Assembly (NCBI GenBank): GCA_015680685.1
Contig: MNCI01021561.1
Coordinates: forward strand, 4,521 to 48,039
Length of the DNA stretch: 43,519 bases
DNA from: Gnetum montanum
Taxonomy: Eukaryota; Streptophyta; Gnetopsida; Gnetales; Gnetaceae
Direction of reading: 5' to 3'
The translations under genes and the position numbers were made by a program. Shown piece after piece: positions 20,505-30,459 of this stretch. Under the pieces are notes generated by a model. It was not told where the DNA came from and did no database searches. It saw nothing but the letters and a program-made list of their open reading frames with translations. Numbering within the stretch: the first letter of the stretch is position 1; every line of letters starts with the position of its first letter.

Positions 20505-21294
20505 ACAAAATAAACTTGGGCTACAAGCACTGGTTATGGAATCAAAAGTGTTTCGTCGGAATGGTGGTGGCTCTTTGGAGGTGCATTCTTGTTACTTCAA
20601 GAGGATGGATTGGCCGAATACATTGATGCAAAGTCACTGGATGTGGTTGGTTTGAGGCCGGAGTTGGAATGAGATTTTCTAAGTCACATTAATCACAGAA
20701 CACACAAGGGGCTGTACACCACCTTGTTCTTGGGACTCCATTCCATTCTCTTCTCTCCATTGTTCACCTCATTGTCGGTTGTATCATTAGTGTNACTTTA
20801 ACTCTTGTTCCAATTGACATTCCCAGAGCCTACAGACTCTTTGAATGTGGGTTTATCAGGGCATTAAGCGCTTGCGCCTGCTTTGGGGAGGACCCACTGA
20901 CATTCCTATTTGGTGCATCAGTTAACTTCTTTTCCCTAAAATTTTTGCAATTGATCTTATTTTTTTCATTTCCATCTTGACATCCATTTCACTGATGTTC
21001 TTAGTTGTCCCTTTTTATCTATCTTTCTTACTCCTTTTCTTTCTTCATTCTAATGCTACCGGAGGTTCGCGATTAGTCATGGGGGTATGGGGCCCGATTT
21101 TTTCAATTTTCTCCTAGCCCCAAATTTTTTGATTTTCTTCCTAACCCCTACACCTTCGGTAGTCATCATTAATATATCTCTAGATTCATATCATCCATAC
21201 CACAACTCAACCAATGGACTTACACCGAAGCAATGTATCAATTTCATGATGATTCATTTACCCTTGCTAATATAAGATTGTGTTGTGTGTGCAG

Positions 21295-21484
21295 ATGGAA
21301 ATCATACAACAATGGAATTGGATCTGGAAGGAACACATGGAATGGAGCAGCGCTGGAAGTAGCTATGCAAGGAGCAAGATTGATGGCATGCTTACCGATG
21401 GAAAATGGAAGGCATAATCTTGGCGTTGGCAGCAGCAACACTTCTTTCTCTCTCTCTCTCTCTCAGCTACCAACTAAGGCCTGA
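21295..21484 (+). pseudogene. Putative spliced 3' mini-gene in element A (frameshifted)
   Basis: TTGCTAATATAAG, a GT-rich stretch and GTGTGCAG precede the ATG at 21295, as in a branch point plus 3' splice site. In element B the ATG at this point opens a 61-codon frame. Here one extra base near 21317 shifts the frame. The segment NTWNGAALEVAMQGARLMA is in the same register in both proteins after the shift, and the end SQLPTKA is shared. Function is unknown. It could be the downstream exon of a spliced subgenomic RNA or a captured host exon. Confidence 0.35.
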
Positions 21485-21646
21485 TGTCAATGTAATAAGG
21501 TGTTCACCCTTGTTGTCATGAACACCAGTTTTTGAGTCTTGTAATGATGATCCGTTCACATGTCATCCCATTAGTTACATTCCCCTCAATAATTCCATAC
21601 CTTCCCAATATTTTGTAAGGAACTCGAGGATGATTTTTCATTCATT

Positions 21647-21656
21647 CATGGGGGTA
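21647..21656 (+). other. Polypurine tract of element A
   Basis: CATGGGGGTA directly precedes the 3' LTR (TGATGAGACA). It would prime plus-strand DNA synthesis. The same motif ends the internal region of element B. It is short and contains a T, so it is less pure than usual. Confidence 0.65.
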
Positions 21657-22697
21657 TGATGAGACATGATTCGCATAGGCTGCGATATCGCATCCCCTGC
21701 AAGATCGCGTACGCGATATTGCGTTGTCCCTTGCGATATCGCGTATGCGATATCACGGTGCGTCGTCATATCTATAAATAAGAGGCAGCTCTCCCTTGTT
21801 TGATCATCCTAGGCTAGAAGTAGGGAAAATCTAGTAGTTTGATCACTCCAGAAATAGAATATTTTCCATGTGCCCATAATAGGAGTCCTAAAGTGAATGG
21901 ATCTTTATTTGAGTAACATTGTACCTGAACACAAGTTGTGTACGGCAATAAAGACGAACTTCTTGGATAAATCATATAGTGCATGGAATAGGATTTTATT
22001 TATTGTTATTTATTACTTTCTCTTATAATGCGGAATGAGTATGACTTGATTACGAGCATCTAAGGATGTGTATGGATAGTCAAGGAATGGATGCTCATCG
22101 CAATGTAGAATGAGTAAGACTTGATTACGAGCATCTCAGTGTAACTACTTGGTAACCCAGTGGCATATCTAGGATCTACGCTTGGTAATCCTAGTGGTAG
22201 TCATGCACTAGGATGTGTACGGATAATCAAGGAATCGGCTGCTCATCGCACTTAGGCTAGATTAGCTTTCTCAACCCTTTCCTCCTGGTTAAGTGCCTCA
22301 ATACGACCACTTCAAGCACGTGCATTACACATGGGATCCTAGCAACAATTAGCATTTGGTAACCATGGTTGCATCTGTTTAGTGTGTGTATGCTAAGTGG
22401 GAACGGATGCTGATGCTAGGTAATTTAGACTTAGTTCATTAGTTAGAGTTAGTTAGTTTCTCAACCCTTCACCTCGATAGCATAGGAGATAAAACATAAA
22501 AGACCATAAAAAACATATACCTTAGACTTACTTAACCATACACCATGACAACCACAAGTAAGTCTAGGAAGACAACGAATGATTAACCCTAAGTGTTCCA
22601 TGGGGTGTGTAGGCACTTACTCTGTGGAGTTCGACCGGATCGTGCGTGCTACGCTTATTTTGTATGGTTGAGTGTAGGGGTACCTTGCCACTCATCA
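21657..22697 (+). repeat. 3' LTR of element A
   Basis: It starts TGATGAGACA and ends CACTCATCA. TATA box at 21773-21782. It is 32 bp shorter than the 5' LTR, partly because it has fewer GATATC palindromes. Confidence 0.93.
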
Positions 22698-22702
22698 TAC
22701 TC
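22698..22702. other. Target-site duplication of element A, right copy
   Basis: TACTC, identical to 15283-15287. Confidence 0.85.
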
Positions 22703-24315
22703 AAAATACATCCTTACCTAAATAGAACAAGTCATTCAATTCTTATTAAATATGATGATGAGAGGAACATGATGATATGGGAATAAGAATTAGAGGAAGA
22801 ATAAAAAGTGAAAGAGGAGAGTTAAAAAATTGAAAAAATAATAAATTTGAAAAAAGAAATAAAGGATATTACCTATACAGAAAAATAAGATGCTATGCTA
22901 TGGAAGCAAGGTCTGGATAAATCCCATGCTCTAATGATTACTATGCTTTATATATTTGATTTCCTTTCTATCCCACTCAAACTCAACACACCCTCACATG
23001 GAGCTAAGAAAGGTAGAATACTCATTGGTCACTGCAAGAGGTAGATTTCTAATTAATATCATCACCATAGTGTGCTATAGAAGAAATTTAGTAGAATGAG
23101 ATATGAAGAGATTAGGAGAGATAGATAAAACTCAATGATGAAGATAGAAGAAAAATAATTGAAAATATAAAGAAAGAGAGAGAAAAGGAGAGATAGGAAG
23201 GAAAAGCAAAAATAGTATTGTAAAATATAGATGAGATAAAAAAGTTAGAAAAAACATAATGGTGCTTGACTTTTTTTTTGTTTTTGTTTTTATTTTATGT
23301 TTCTATTACCATTGAAGAAGTGATTCTTGAGATGCAGTGGAAAATGGTCATTACTTGATGATAGATGATGTCATCATAGATATCAATGTGCTCTTTGCTA
23401 GAATGCATCTACTTAGTTATGGATAGAGTACTAAAAAAATGGTTAGATTGATAATGACTTGAGGATAAGTAGGATGAAGGTAGTTAGAATTTAGACTAAT
23501 CAAGTAATAACCTTCTTATAGGTATTGGAAATAATGATGAATAATGGTGAAAGGAAAGAAGAACGAGATATAGGAAATCATAAGAAATAAAGAGGTGGTG
23601 TCTATGAGAATAGTTTTTATGTTTTAAGTTTTTGAAAGATGATGTATTTGCCTTTGTATGAATGCTTTGGAGATTGAGAATTATGTTATAGGGAAGAACT
23701 ATAGTCTAGAAAAATATGATGAATAATGATGACAAAGGGAAAGAAGATAGAGAGATGTGAGCCCAAAAGAATAGAAGAGATGGTACTTGTGGAAATTTTT
23801 CTTTTGTCTTTTTCTTTTTTTGAGTTTTTGATAAATAAGATCTAAAGTAATAGAACATAAATTAAATAACAACATTTTTAAAAAGTTAGTGTAAAGATAT
23901 AAAATGTGAGATACAATAACATAAGGCAAATTGAATGAGAAAATGTAGTCGATTATGCTAAAGCTAGAAGATGAATTTAAAGAATGAAAATGATAAGGTA
24001 AAGATCATATGATTTTCCTAGAGGAGATACATTGGTGATGATTCTCTTACCTTGTGAAAAGGTTGGGTCCTGAATGCTATTAATGGATTTTACAATGTCT
24101 AGTTTATAGAAACCTACATCTATGAACTTGTGCATTTTAGGTGATCATGAGATGCTACCATTGAGCTCATAGATTTCTTGTGATGATGATATTTAACTCA
24201 TGATGATGGGTTGAGAGCCTAAGTTTTTTTCTTCTAGTACATCTAAGTGGGAAATTACAAGGACTTTAGGATCAACGTGAATAATGAATTTTTCATCTTT
24301 GCATGAAAAGAGTAT
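22703..24315 (-). other. Element C 3' region without pol
   Basis: Purine-rich on the + strand with many GA-rich stretches (for example 23160-23210). A segment at 22860-22985 resembles 15140-15287, and 23520-23640 weakly resembles 23700-23830, so it holds degenerate internal repeats. No RT or integrase motif was seen on the - strand downstream of the protease. Nothing coding was recognised on the + strand. Confidence 0.55.
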
Positions 24316-24540
24316 TTATTGGTGGATAGGTAAGGAAATTGCATGATGATAGGCTAACCAGGATCTTCCTAAAATAGCATTTACCCTTGAATTCATAATT
24401 ACTATAAAAGTGTCTTCAAAAGCAATATAATTGCCTATGAAGAAAGGTAATTTGATCAAGCCTAGAACCTCTACTCTAGTTCTGCTAAATGAAATCAAGG
24501 TAGAGTTAGAGTTGGAGTATGTTACCTTTTTTTAAGGTTG
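24316..24540 (-). pseudogene. Element C aspartic protease, C-terminal part
   Basis: The - strand open stretch 24498-24316 reads GLIKLPFFIGN, then NAILGRSWLAYHHAISLPIHQ. This is the Tat/Ogre protease C-terminal signature (GxIxLPFxIG...YNAILGRPWLHxxxAVxSTxHQ). The active-site half should lie upstream at about 24500-24800, where the frame is lost and I could not identify D[ST]G with confidence. Polymerase, which normally follows directly, is absent. Confidence 0.8.
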
Positions 24541-25221
24541 AGATGCTCAATGACTGCCCATGATATGATACTATATCTAATCCCATCATCCACATGCACT
24601 AGGAATAGGATTACATTGTCTCTGATCCATATGGTAGAATGTGTTTTGATGTTCTTACCCTCAAACACTAAGAAATTCACTCATACCATGAAGCATTTAG
24701 CACTGATGGGGTTGTTTGGGCATGGGGCTAAGTTTCAACTAGAATAGTGATGGATTTTAAGATTTTTTCCAATGGTAAATGATGTTCCTTAGAAGTTGAT
24801 ATGAGATCAAAGAGATAGAGATTTGTTCCCCTTGATTTCATCACTACCATGATTTGAGGTAAGGCTTTGCCCCTAGGGGTTGTGTTTGTGGGGGTAGGCA
24901 CTTGGGAAAAAGTTGATGTAGCTATTGAAGTAGGTATAGATTTATTTTAAGGCTCTTAGAATGCTATTTTATTTTTTCATTATGAATAAGATTGCTTATT
25001 GACTTAACCATTCTCTTTTTCCTTGTTAGGCATTACTACCTTTTGCACTTTGGAAAGGGTATAGGTTGGAGATGTGGGAGTATGAAGTAATGGTGGTTCC
25101 TTTCAAGTGGGTGGGGATAAGGGATGCAATGGAGAATATGGAATAGGTGAAGGAGTTTGAAATTTGGAAAAGTATCATAAGATCATGCAAGATCTAGAAC
25201 AAATGGAGCTTTTGGTACCTT
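24541..25221 (-). pseudogene. Element C gag-protease linker, decayed
   Basis: This lies between the gag zinc-binding region (25542-25222) and the protease end. In the same orientation it should encode the linker and protease active site. Frames are broken. I see only short coding-like runs and report it by position. Confidence 0.4.
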
Positions 25222-25542
25222 TTAGATAGTTAAAGTAGAGAAACTATTTGTAGGAAAATTGATGATAATAGATGTCTTGGGATTAGGAGGATTGGTTTGA
25301 GAGGGACTTGTGTAGATGAAAAATGGAACTTTGGAATAATTGTCATTATGTCCAAGGTGAAATGAAAACACTTGATTATTAGGTTGAATAGAAATGCCGA
25401 AATATATTTCTCCTTTTTCAATGAGAGCTTGGATGCCATCTTTAAGTGCATTGTAGTTATCTATGTTATGACCTACAAATTCTTGATAAAAGCAAAATTT
25501 TTTAATATTGTACAACTTTGGGATTGGTGAATCATGTTCCAC
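25222..25542 (-). pseudogene. Element C gag C-terminal zinc-knuckle-like region
   Basis: The 106-codon - strand frame has KKFCFYQEFVGHNIDNYNAL and IQALIEKGEIYFG. This corresponds to the Tat/Ogre gag motif CxxHxxxGHxTExCxxLxxxIExLIxxGxL, with the second Cys changed (YNAL). The knuckle would bind RNA. After it the frame holds a Pro/Thr-rich stretch typical of the gag-protease linker. Confidence 0.75.
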
Positions 25543-26745
25543 ATTGGGAAGGATTAATGGCTAGAATTTCCAAGAGTTCAAACCTAGCCCATTATTGTTC
25601 TGAGAGCTGTTTTGGTATTATGTATCCATACTTCAATAGCTTATTATAGAGTTGAGTGTAGAACATTGGGAAATTATGATATTTTGATCTATCTTTAGGC
25701 AATCTTCTTTTCTAACCCTCATTTAATGAAGTTTTCTTTGGATGATTAATGGTAGACAAAGAAGCTAATGAAGTTTCATTCATTGAAGCAACTATTTAAT
25801 CTACATTTTGTGAAGCCTTATCTTTTGCTACCTTGTTGATTTTGTTATGGAAGTTCACCCACTCTAGGTCATTGAGTTGGATTACCACCTCCTCAATGTG
25901 TTTGGCAAAGGTGATTGCATAATGAAGGCTAAGTGCCCTTGGGTAGACTCACTTACCTCTGATATACTCATTAACAACTCTCTCAAAAATTTCTAAAGTT
26001 TATCATCAAGAAGTTGATGCATATGCTTCACAGTCATTGACGTTAATCTAAAGATAAACTCAGAGATAGAATTATTATGGGTCTGTTTGATTACTAGGAG
26101 CTTTTACATAGTACCACTCTTAGTGATATTATACTTGAATCTCTAACGAAAGTAGTGAATAGTTGCTTCAAGTAGGTGATAGATCCTTGGGGGAGTGATA
26201 TGTATCATTCAAGTAATTTACTAATCAAGGAGTTGGAAAATTTTCTAAGAATGGTGGAGGGATAATTAACAAGAAACATGCATTTATTGCAGAAGATAAT
26301 GATGTGGTTTATAGGATCAGATCCTCCATTATACTTAGTGAAATTCAGTAATGAAACTCCTTTGGAAGCTTGAGCAAGGGAAACTAAAGGATTGATGGAA
26401 TTGATAAGGAGGTATGTGATAGAGATTGCAAGACTACCCCCATGTAGTGCTATGGCTTTTTTTTGGCTTGGTCTTCTATAGCTTGAAGTCTAGAAGATAT
26501 ATTTGGAAGTAAAAGCATTAGTTCAAGTATGATACTAGGGATGTCTTAAGTAATATTTCTTAGCATGGAATTATGAGTGGGTTAGATTGGATGAGTAGGT
26601 ACTATGATGGGCATTAGTGCTAATGGTACAATGTTATAGTAGGGGACATAGTGTGAAAATGAAAAAAAGGTAAAGAAAACTATTGTTATTGAATAGGAAT
26701 AGTGTGTGACCTAGATTTGAAAAGATTAAGAGATGGATTAATACT
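25543..26745 (-). pseudogene. Element C gag capsid core (multiple stops)
   Basis: Reading the - strand from about 26360 gives NFTKYNGGSDPINHIIIF, then YPSTILRKFSNSLI, YISLPQGSITYLKQLFTTF and RFKYNITKSGTM, followed by SISEFIFRLTSM. This matches PxFxKYDGTSDPxxHLxxF...FPxSLxGxAxxWYxxLPxxSIxxWxxLxxxFxxxF...ESxxxFxxRF of retrotransposon gag. Stops interrupt it, and the Trp-Tyr pair of the AxxWY block is not visible. The rest of the span is decayed linker. Confidence 0.78.
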
Positions 26746-27293
26746 TTATGCCAATGTTGGTAGAGCAAGATTGACTCTAGTAGTGTTAAGGAATAAGCTA
26801 TATAAATAAGGTAAGTTAGTCATAGATGGAACTAGAGTAGTGGAAGTAGAAGTTATAGGAGTAGCATTATGTGAAACATGTATGTAAAATGGATTGCTAG
26901 AGGTGATGAAATTAATGTGTTGCATATCAAGATCAGACATGTGGGTAGTGTGATGATGATAAATGTTGGTAGGTAATGAAATATGAGAATTTTCATTCTC
27001 TTCATCATTAGNCATCTTGATGATTAGTTCATGGAGGTGTCCTTATAGGAATAAAAAGANAAGTAACGTTAATGTTAGGGTTTCTAATGAGATGTTCCCC
27101 CAATACTGTTTACCATGGCTTGTATTTCATTCCTAGCAATTAGATACTTTGCCACCATGGCTTGCTTGGATTGGGTGAGCTTGATGAACATGTCTGGATT
27201 GGGTAGGAATGATCTTAAACCATTGACTACCTCATATTCAGCCATTCTCCTTAGCTCATTCTCATGCAATATGATGCTTAGCTTCATTTTCAT
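26746..27293 (-). pseudogene. Element C gag N-terminal region, interrupted by N-flanked segment
   Basis: Two - strand open stretches lie here. 27293-27084 reads MKMKLSIILHENELRRMAEY and later SKQAMVAKYLIARNEIQAM, which looks helical. 27015-26746 starts M-X-NDEENENSH and is His/Thr/Asn-rich. Between them is a 47-bp segment bounded by single N bases at 27012 and 27060. I do not recognise a domain. The position upstream of the capsid core fits a Tat gag N-terminus. Confidence 0.5.
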
Positions 27294-27616
27294 GCATGCG
27301 ACTTTGTAGTTATGCTACATTATGGGTGTCATAAGTACCTAAGCTTTATGTATTTTCATTCGCTTATGGACCTAAGAGCCCTAGGAGGAATCAGATCCTT
27401 GCCCTATCATGGTGTCAAAGAGATACTCATACACACACTTAGAAAAGGTATAAGGATCAAGTGCAAATGGAATAGGAAATAAAACTATGTAAAAATACTC
27501 AAAGTGAGAAAATTTATAAGTGTTCAAGAGGATCTCTAGGCTTCTAGGCATTGAATTTTAAGATACTAGAAATCCTATTGGTCCTCCTTCTAGAACAAAA
27601 AATTTTTTTATAAAAA
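27294..27616 (-). other. Element C 5' leader between LTR and gag
   Basis: Just inside the LTR on the - strand the sequence is A/T-rich (TTTTATAAAAAAATTTTTTG), then TCTAGAAGGAGGACC. I could not identify a convincing primer-binding site. No coding sequence was seen. Confidence 0.4.
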
Positions 27617-28479
27617 TGCTCTTTTTATTCCTATAAGGACACCTCCATGAACTAATCATCAAGATGCTTAGCATATGGTTGTAAATGATCTTTGGATTGA
27701 TGTAACCTTGAATAAATCAATGATTATGAAATGAAGGAGCATGAATCCTTAACCAAATAAAGACATAGTCTACCACACATGAACCAGTAATGACATGGAA
27801 CAATAAAAAGTAAAGTTTTTTAATGTTAAAATGACTAAGTATAAAATCACTCAAAAAATGACTAAGTATGAATTCCTGGAAAATAAATGAAGTATAGAAT
27901 AAGCTATGGATGTTGACATAAAAATGATGTTTAAAGTATAGATAAATAGTGTAAAATATTAAAAACACTATAGCTTTTATGTAAGAGAAAGGATTTTGAT
28001 TTTCTTTTCAAACAATGGAATTTTTACCATGAAAAATAGCCAAGTGTAAAATGCTAAAAATTTGACTAAGTATAGAATACTATGTAAGAGATTGAAAAAA
28101 ATCCAAGTATAGAATACAAGAAACAGAGCATAAAATAAAAAAAAATGAAATGTGTAAATATGGAAATGCTATATTGATGAGTTCAAGTTTTCACCTCCTA
28201 TGGAGGGCCAAGCTACAAATGAGGGGCCAGAAAAAATTTGAATGTGATAGAATTGGTAAACAAAGCTTAGATCTTGAGAAAAATATAGATTCATAGGGTA
28301 AATAAAAACCTCTGAAGGTTAGGTGATGGATGGAGAGGTTGGAGAAATGATCCAAAATCAATTTTGGGCCAAAATAGGGATGTTTCAGCTTAGGTTCCTA
28401 TTATTGACATGGGAGTTGAAAAAATTCTACCTCTGAAAAGTGATGTGGAAGCCTAAAAATTCTATCTTTGGAAATAGCA
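27617..28479 (-). repeat. 5' LTR of element C (runs into assembly gap)
   Basis: It aligns with 13434-14335 throughout (for example GAAAAATATAG with neighbours at 28278 and 14125). By length of the other copy it should extend about 500 bp into the N run, including U3, the tandem repeat and the TATA box. Confidence 0.72.
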
Positions 28480-29178
28480 NNNNNNNNNNNNNNNNNNNNN
28501 NNNNNNNNNNNNNNNNNNNNNNNNNNNNNNNNNNNNNNNNNNNNNNNNNNNNNNNNNNNNNNNNNNNNNNNNNNNNNNNNNNNNNNNNNNNNNNNNNNNN
28601 NNNNNNNNNNNNNNNNNNNNNNNNNNNNNNNNNNNNNNNNNNNNNNNNNNNNNNNNNNNNNNNNNNNNNNNNNNNNNNNNNNNNNNNNNNNNNNNNNNNN
28701 NNNNNNNNNNNNNNNNNNNNNNNNNNNNNNNNNNNNNNNNNNNNNNNNNNNNNNNNNNNNNNNNNNNNNNNNNNNNNNNNNNNNNNNNNNNNNNNNNNNN
28801 NNNNNNNNNNNNNNNNNNNNNNNNNNNNNNNNNNNNNNNNNNNNNNNNNNNNNNNNNNNNNNNNNNNNNNNNNNNNNNNNNNNNNNNNNNNNNNNNNNNN
28901 NNNNNNNNNNNNNNNNNNNNNNNNNNNNNNNNNNNNNNNNNNNNNNNNNNNNNNNNNNNNNNNNNNNNNNNNNNNNNNNNNNNNNNNNNNNNNNNNNNNN
29001 NNNNNNNNNNNNNNNNNNNNNNNNNNNNNNNNNNNNNNNNNNNNNNNNNNNNNNNNNNNNNNNNNNNNNNNNNNNNNNNNNNNNNNNNNNNNNNNNNNNN
29101 NNNNNNNNNNNNNNNNNNNNNNNNNNNNNNNNNNNNNNNNNNNNNNNNNNNNNNNNNNNNNNNNNNNNNNNNNNNNNN
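28480..29178. other. Assembly gap (699 N)
   Basis: The run of N hides the right end of element C and the left end of element B. From the paired LTRs, roughly 500 bp of C LTR and 85 bp of B LTR are missing, close to the gap length. B is therefore probably next to or within the C edge. Confidence 0.95.
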
Positions 29179-30089
29179 TGCCTACACGCCCCATGGAACA
29201 CTTAGGTTTAATTATTCATTGTCTTCCCAGACTTACTTGTAGTTGTCATGATGTATGGTTAAGCAAGTATGAGGTATATGATTTTTATGGTTTTTATGTT
29301 TTATGCCTCCTATGCAAATGAGATAAAGGGTCGAGAAACTAATAACTAACTCTAACTAATGAACTAGGTATAAATTACCTAGCGTTAGCATCCGTTCCCA
29401 CTTACTGTACACACCCTGAACTGATGCAACCGTGGCTACCAAATGCTAATCGTTGCTGGGATCACCACGTGTAATACACGTGCTCGAAGTGGTCGTACTG
29501 AGGCACTTAACTAGGAGGAAAGGATTGAGAGAATCTAATCTAGCCTAAGTGCGATGAGCATCCATTCCTTGATTATCTGTACACATCCTTAAATGCTCAT
29601 AATCAAGTTATACTCATTCCGCGTTGCAATGAGCATCCGTTCCTTGATTATCTGTACATATCCTTAAAATGCTCGTAATCAAGTCATACTCATTCCGCAT
29701 TACTAAGAGATAAGGGTTGAGAGAGAAAGTAATAAATAACATTAAATAAAATCCTATTCCATGCACTGCAAGGTTTATCTAGGAAGTTTGTATTTATTGT
29801 CGTACACAACTTGTGTTCAGGTACAATGTTGTTCGAATAAAGATCCGTTCACTTTAGGACTCCTACTGCGGGCACATGGAAAATATTCTGTCTCTGGAGT
29901 GATCAATCTAGCAGAGTTTCCCTACTTCTAGCCTAGGATGATGAAACAAGGGAGAGCCACCTCTTATTTATAGATATGACGATGCACCACGATATCACAT
30001 ACGTGATATTGCAGGGGATGACGTGAGATCGTGTACGGGATATCACATGGGATGCAATATCATGGCCTATGCGATATCGCGTCCCATCA
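29179..30089 (-). repeat. 3' LTR of element B (start in gap)
   Basis: It aligns to 35573-36400. It contains two 75-bp direct repeats (29551-29702) and a TATA box (- strand CTATAAATAAG) at 29963-29973. A group of GATATC-type palindromes lies at about 29989-30080, absent from the partner LTR apart from one motif. Confidence 0.9.
29551..29702 (-). repeat. 75-bp tandem duplication inside family LTR
   Basis: GCGATGAGCATCC... (29551) and GCAATGAGCATCC... (29626) are two successive units. They are also present as two units in the right LTR of B (35942-36098). Element A LTRs have one full unit and a diverged second one, followed by extra sequence. The array lies between AATAAA and the LTR end, so it is in U5. 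Confidence 0.65.
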
Positions 30090-30100
30090 TACCCCCATGA
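30090..30100 (-). other. Polypurine tract of element B
   Basis: The - strand TCATGGGGGTA directly precedes the 3' LTR (TGATGGGACG). It matches the element A tract. Confidence 0.6.
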
Positions 30101-30273
30101 CTAAATGAAAACTCATCCTCGAGTTCCTTAAAAAATATTGGGAAGGTATGGGATTATTGAGGTGAATGGAACTAATGGGATGATATGTAAATAGATCATC
30201 ATTACAAGACTTGACAAAACTGGACAAAACTGGTGTTCATGACAACAAGGGTGAACACCTTATTACATTGACA

Positions 30274-30459
30274 TCAGGCCTTAGTTGGCAGTTGAGAGAG
30301 AAGAGAGAAAGAAGTGTTGCTGCTGCCAACGTCGAGATTGCGCCTTCCATTGTCCATCCATAAGCGTGCCATCAATCTTGCTCTTTGCATAGCTACTTCT
30401 AGCACGGCTCCATTCCAAGTGTTTGCTCTAGATCCAATCTGTTGTTGTATGATCGCCAT
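30274..30459 (-). CDS. 61-codon ORF starting right after a splice-acceptor-like site
   Basis: The - strand ATG at 30459 follows GTGTGTGCAG with an upstream TTGCTAATATATG branch-like sequence. The protein begins MAIIQQQIGSRANTWNGAVL, is basic and Arg-rich in the middle (QRARLMARL, NGRR) and ends SSNTSFSLLSQLPTKA. Its element A counterpart has one extra base but keeps most residues. Function is unknown and I recognise no domain. Possibilities are a spliced accessory product, a captured plant exon, or chance conservation in an untranslated region. Confidence in coding is low; confidence in the homology is high. Confidence 0.35.
   Translation of the reverse strand: MAIIQQQIGSRANTWNGAVLEVAMQRARLMARLWMDNGRRNLDVGSSNTSFSLLSQLPTKA

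Larger units (their letters stand above)
19603..21646 (+). other. Element A 3' region without pol
   Basis: About 2 kb between protease and polypurine tract, colinear with element B 30100-32370. No RT, RNase H or integrase motif was found in any frame. Contents include a T-rich tandem repeat (19836-19975), a GT run (19981-19996), a conserved 66-codon ORF (20304-20504), two extra TCATGGGGG motifs (19794 and 21077), a splice-acceptor-like site with a short coding-like segment (21275-21484), and a TC run (about 21440-21463). One ambiguous base lies at 20794. Confidence 0.8.
15288..22697 (+). mobile_element. Element A: Athila-like gag-protease LTR retrotransposon without pol
   Basis: The element is 7,410 bp, bounded by two LTRs of 1,073 and 1,041 bp and a perfect 5-bp target-site duplication TACTC. 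Terminal bases are TRATGAG...CTCATCA. Inside are a tRNA-Asp-type primer site, gag, an aspartic protease, then about 2 kb with no RT, RNase H or integrase motif, a CATGGGGGTA polypurine tract and the 3' LTR. It is inserted in the 3' region of element C in the opposite orientation. Element B (- strand, about 29095-36400) has the same structure. Stops in gag and protease make this copy defective. By eye the LTRs are roughly 90-95% identical, so insertion is moderately old. Confidence 0.93.
13434..28479 (-). mobile_element. Element C: Tat/Ogre-type gag-protease retrotransposon, split by element A
   Basis: The - strand element is bounded by related LTR sequence at 13434-14812 (3' LTR) and from 27617 into the assembly gap (5' LTR). 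Between them are gag (about 27300-25220) and the end of an aspartic protease (24498-24316). Removing element A (15288-22697 plus one TSD copy) leaves an internal region of about 5.4 kb. No reverse transcriptase, RNase H or integrase motif was seen in the 2 kb or so between protease and 3' LTR. Either pol was deleted or the family is non-autonomous. Tat/Ogre affinity is inferred from gag and protease motifs. The right end lies within the N run. Confidence 0.72.

Noticed and set aside
21233-21294. An upstream extension of the 3' mini-ORF through the splice-like site
   Set aside because: The extension is not open in the same register in element B, and the acceptor-like sequence explains where homology in the coding sense begins.
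28401-29321. Long open frames of 245-293 codons spanning the N run
   Set aside because: They consist almost entirely of unknown residues created by the assembly gap.
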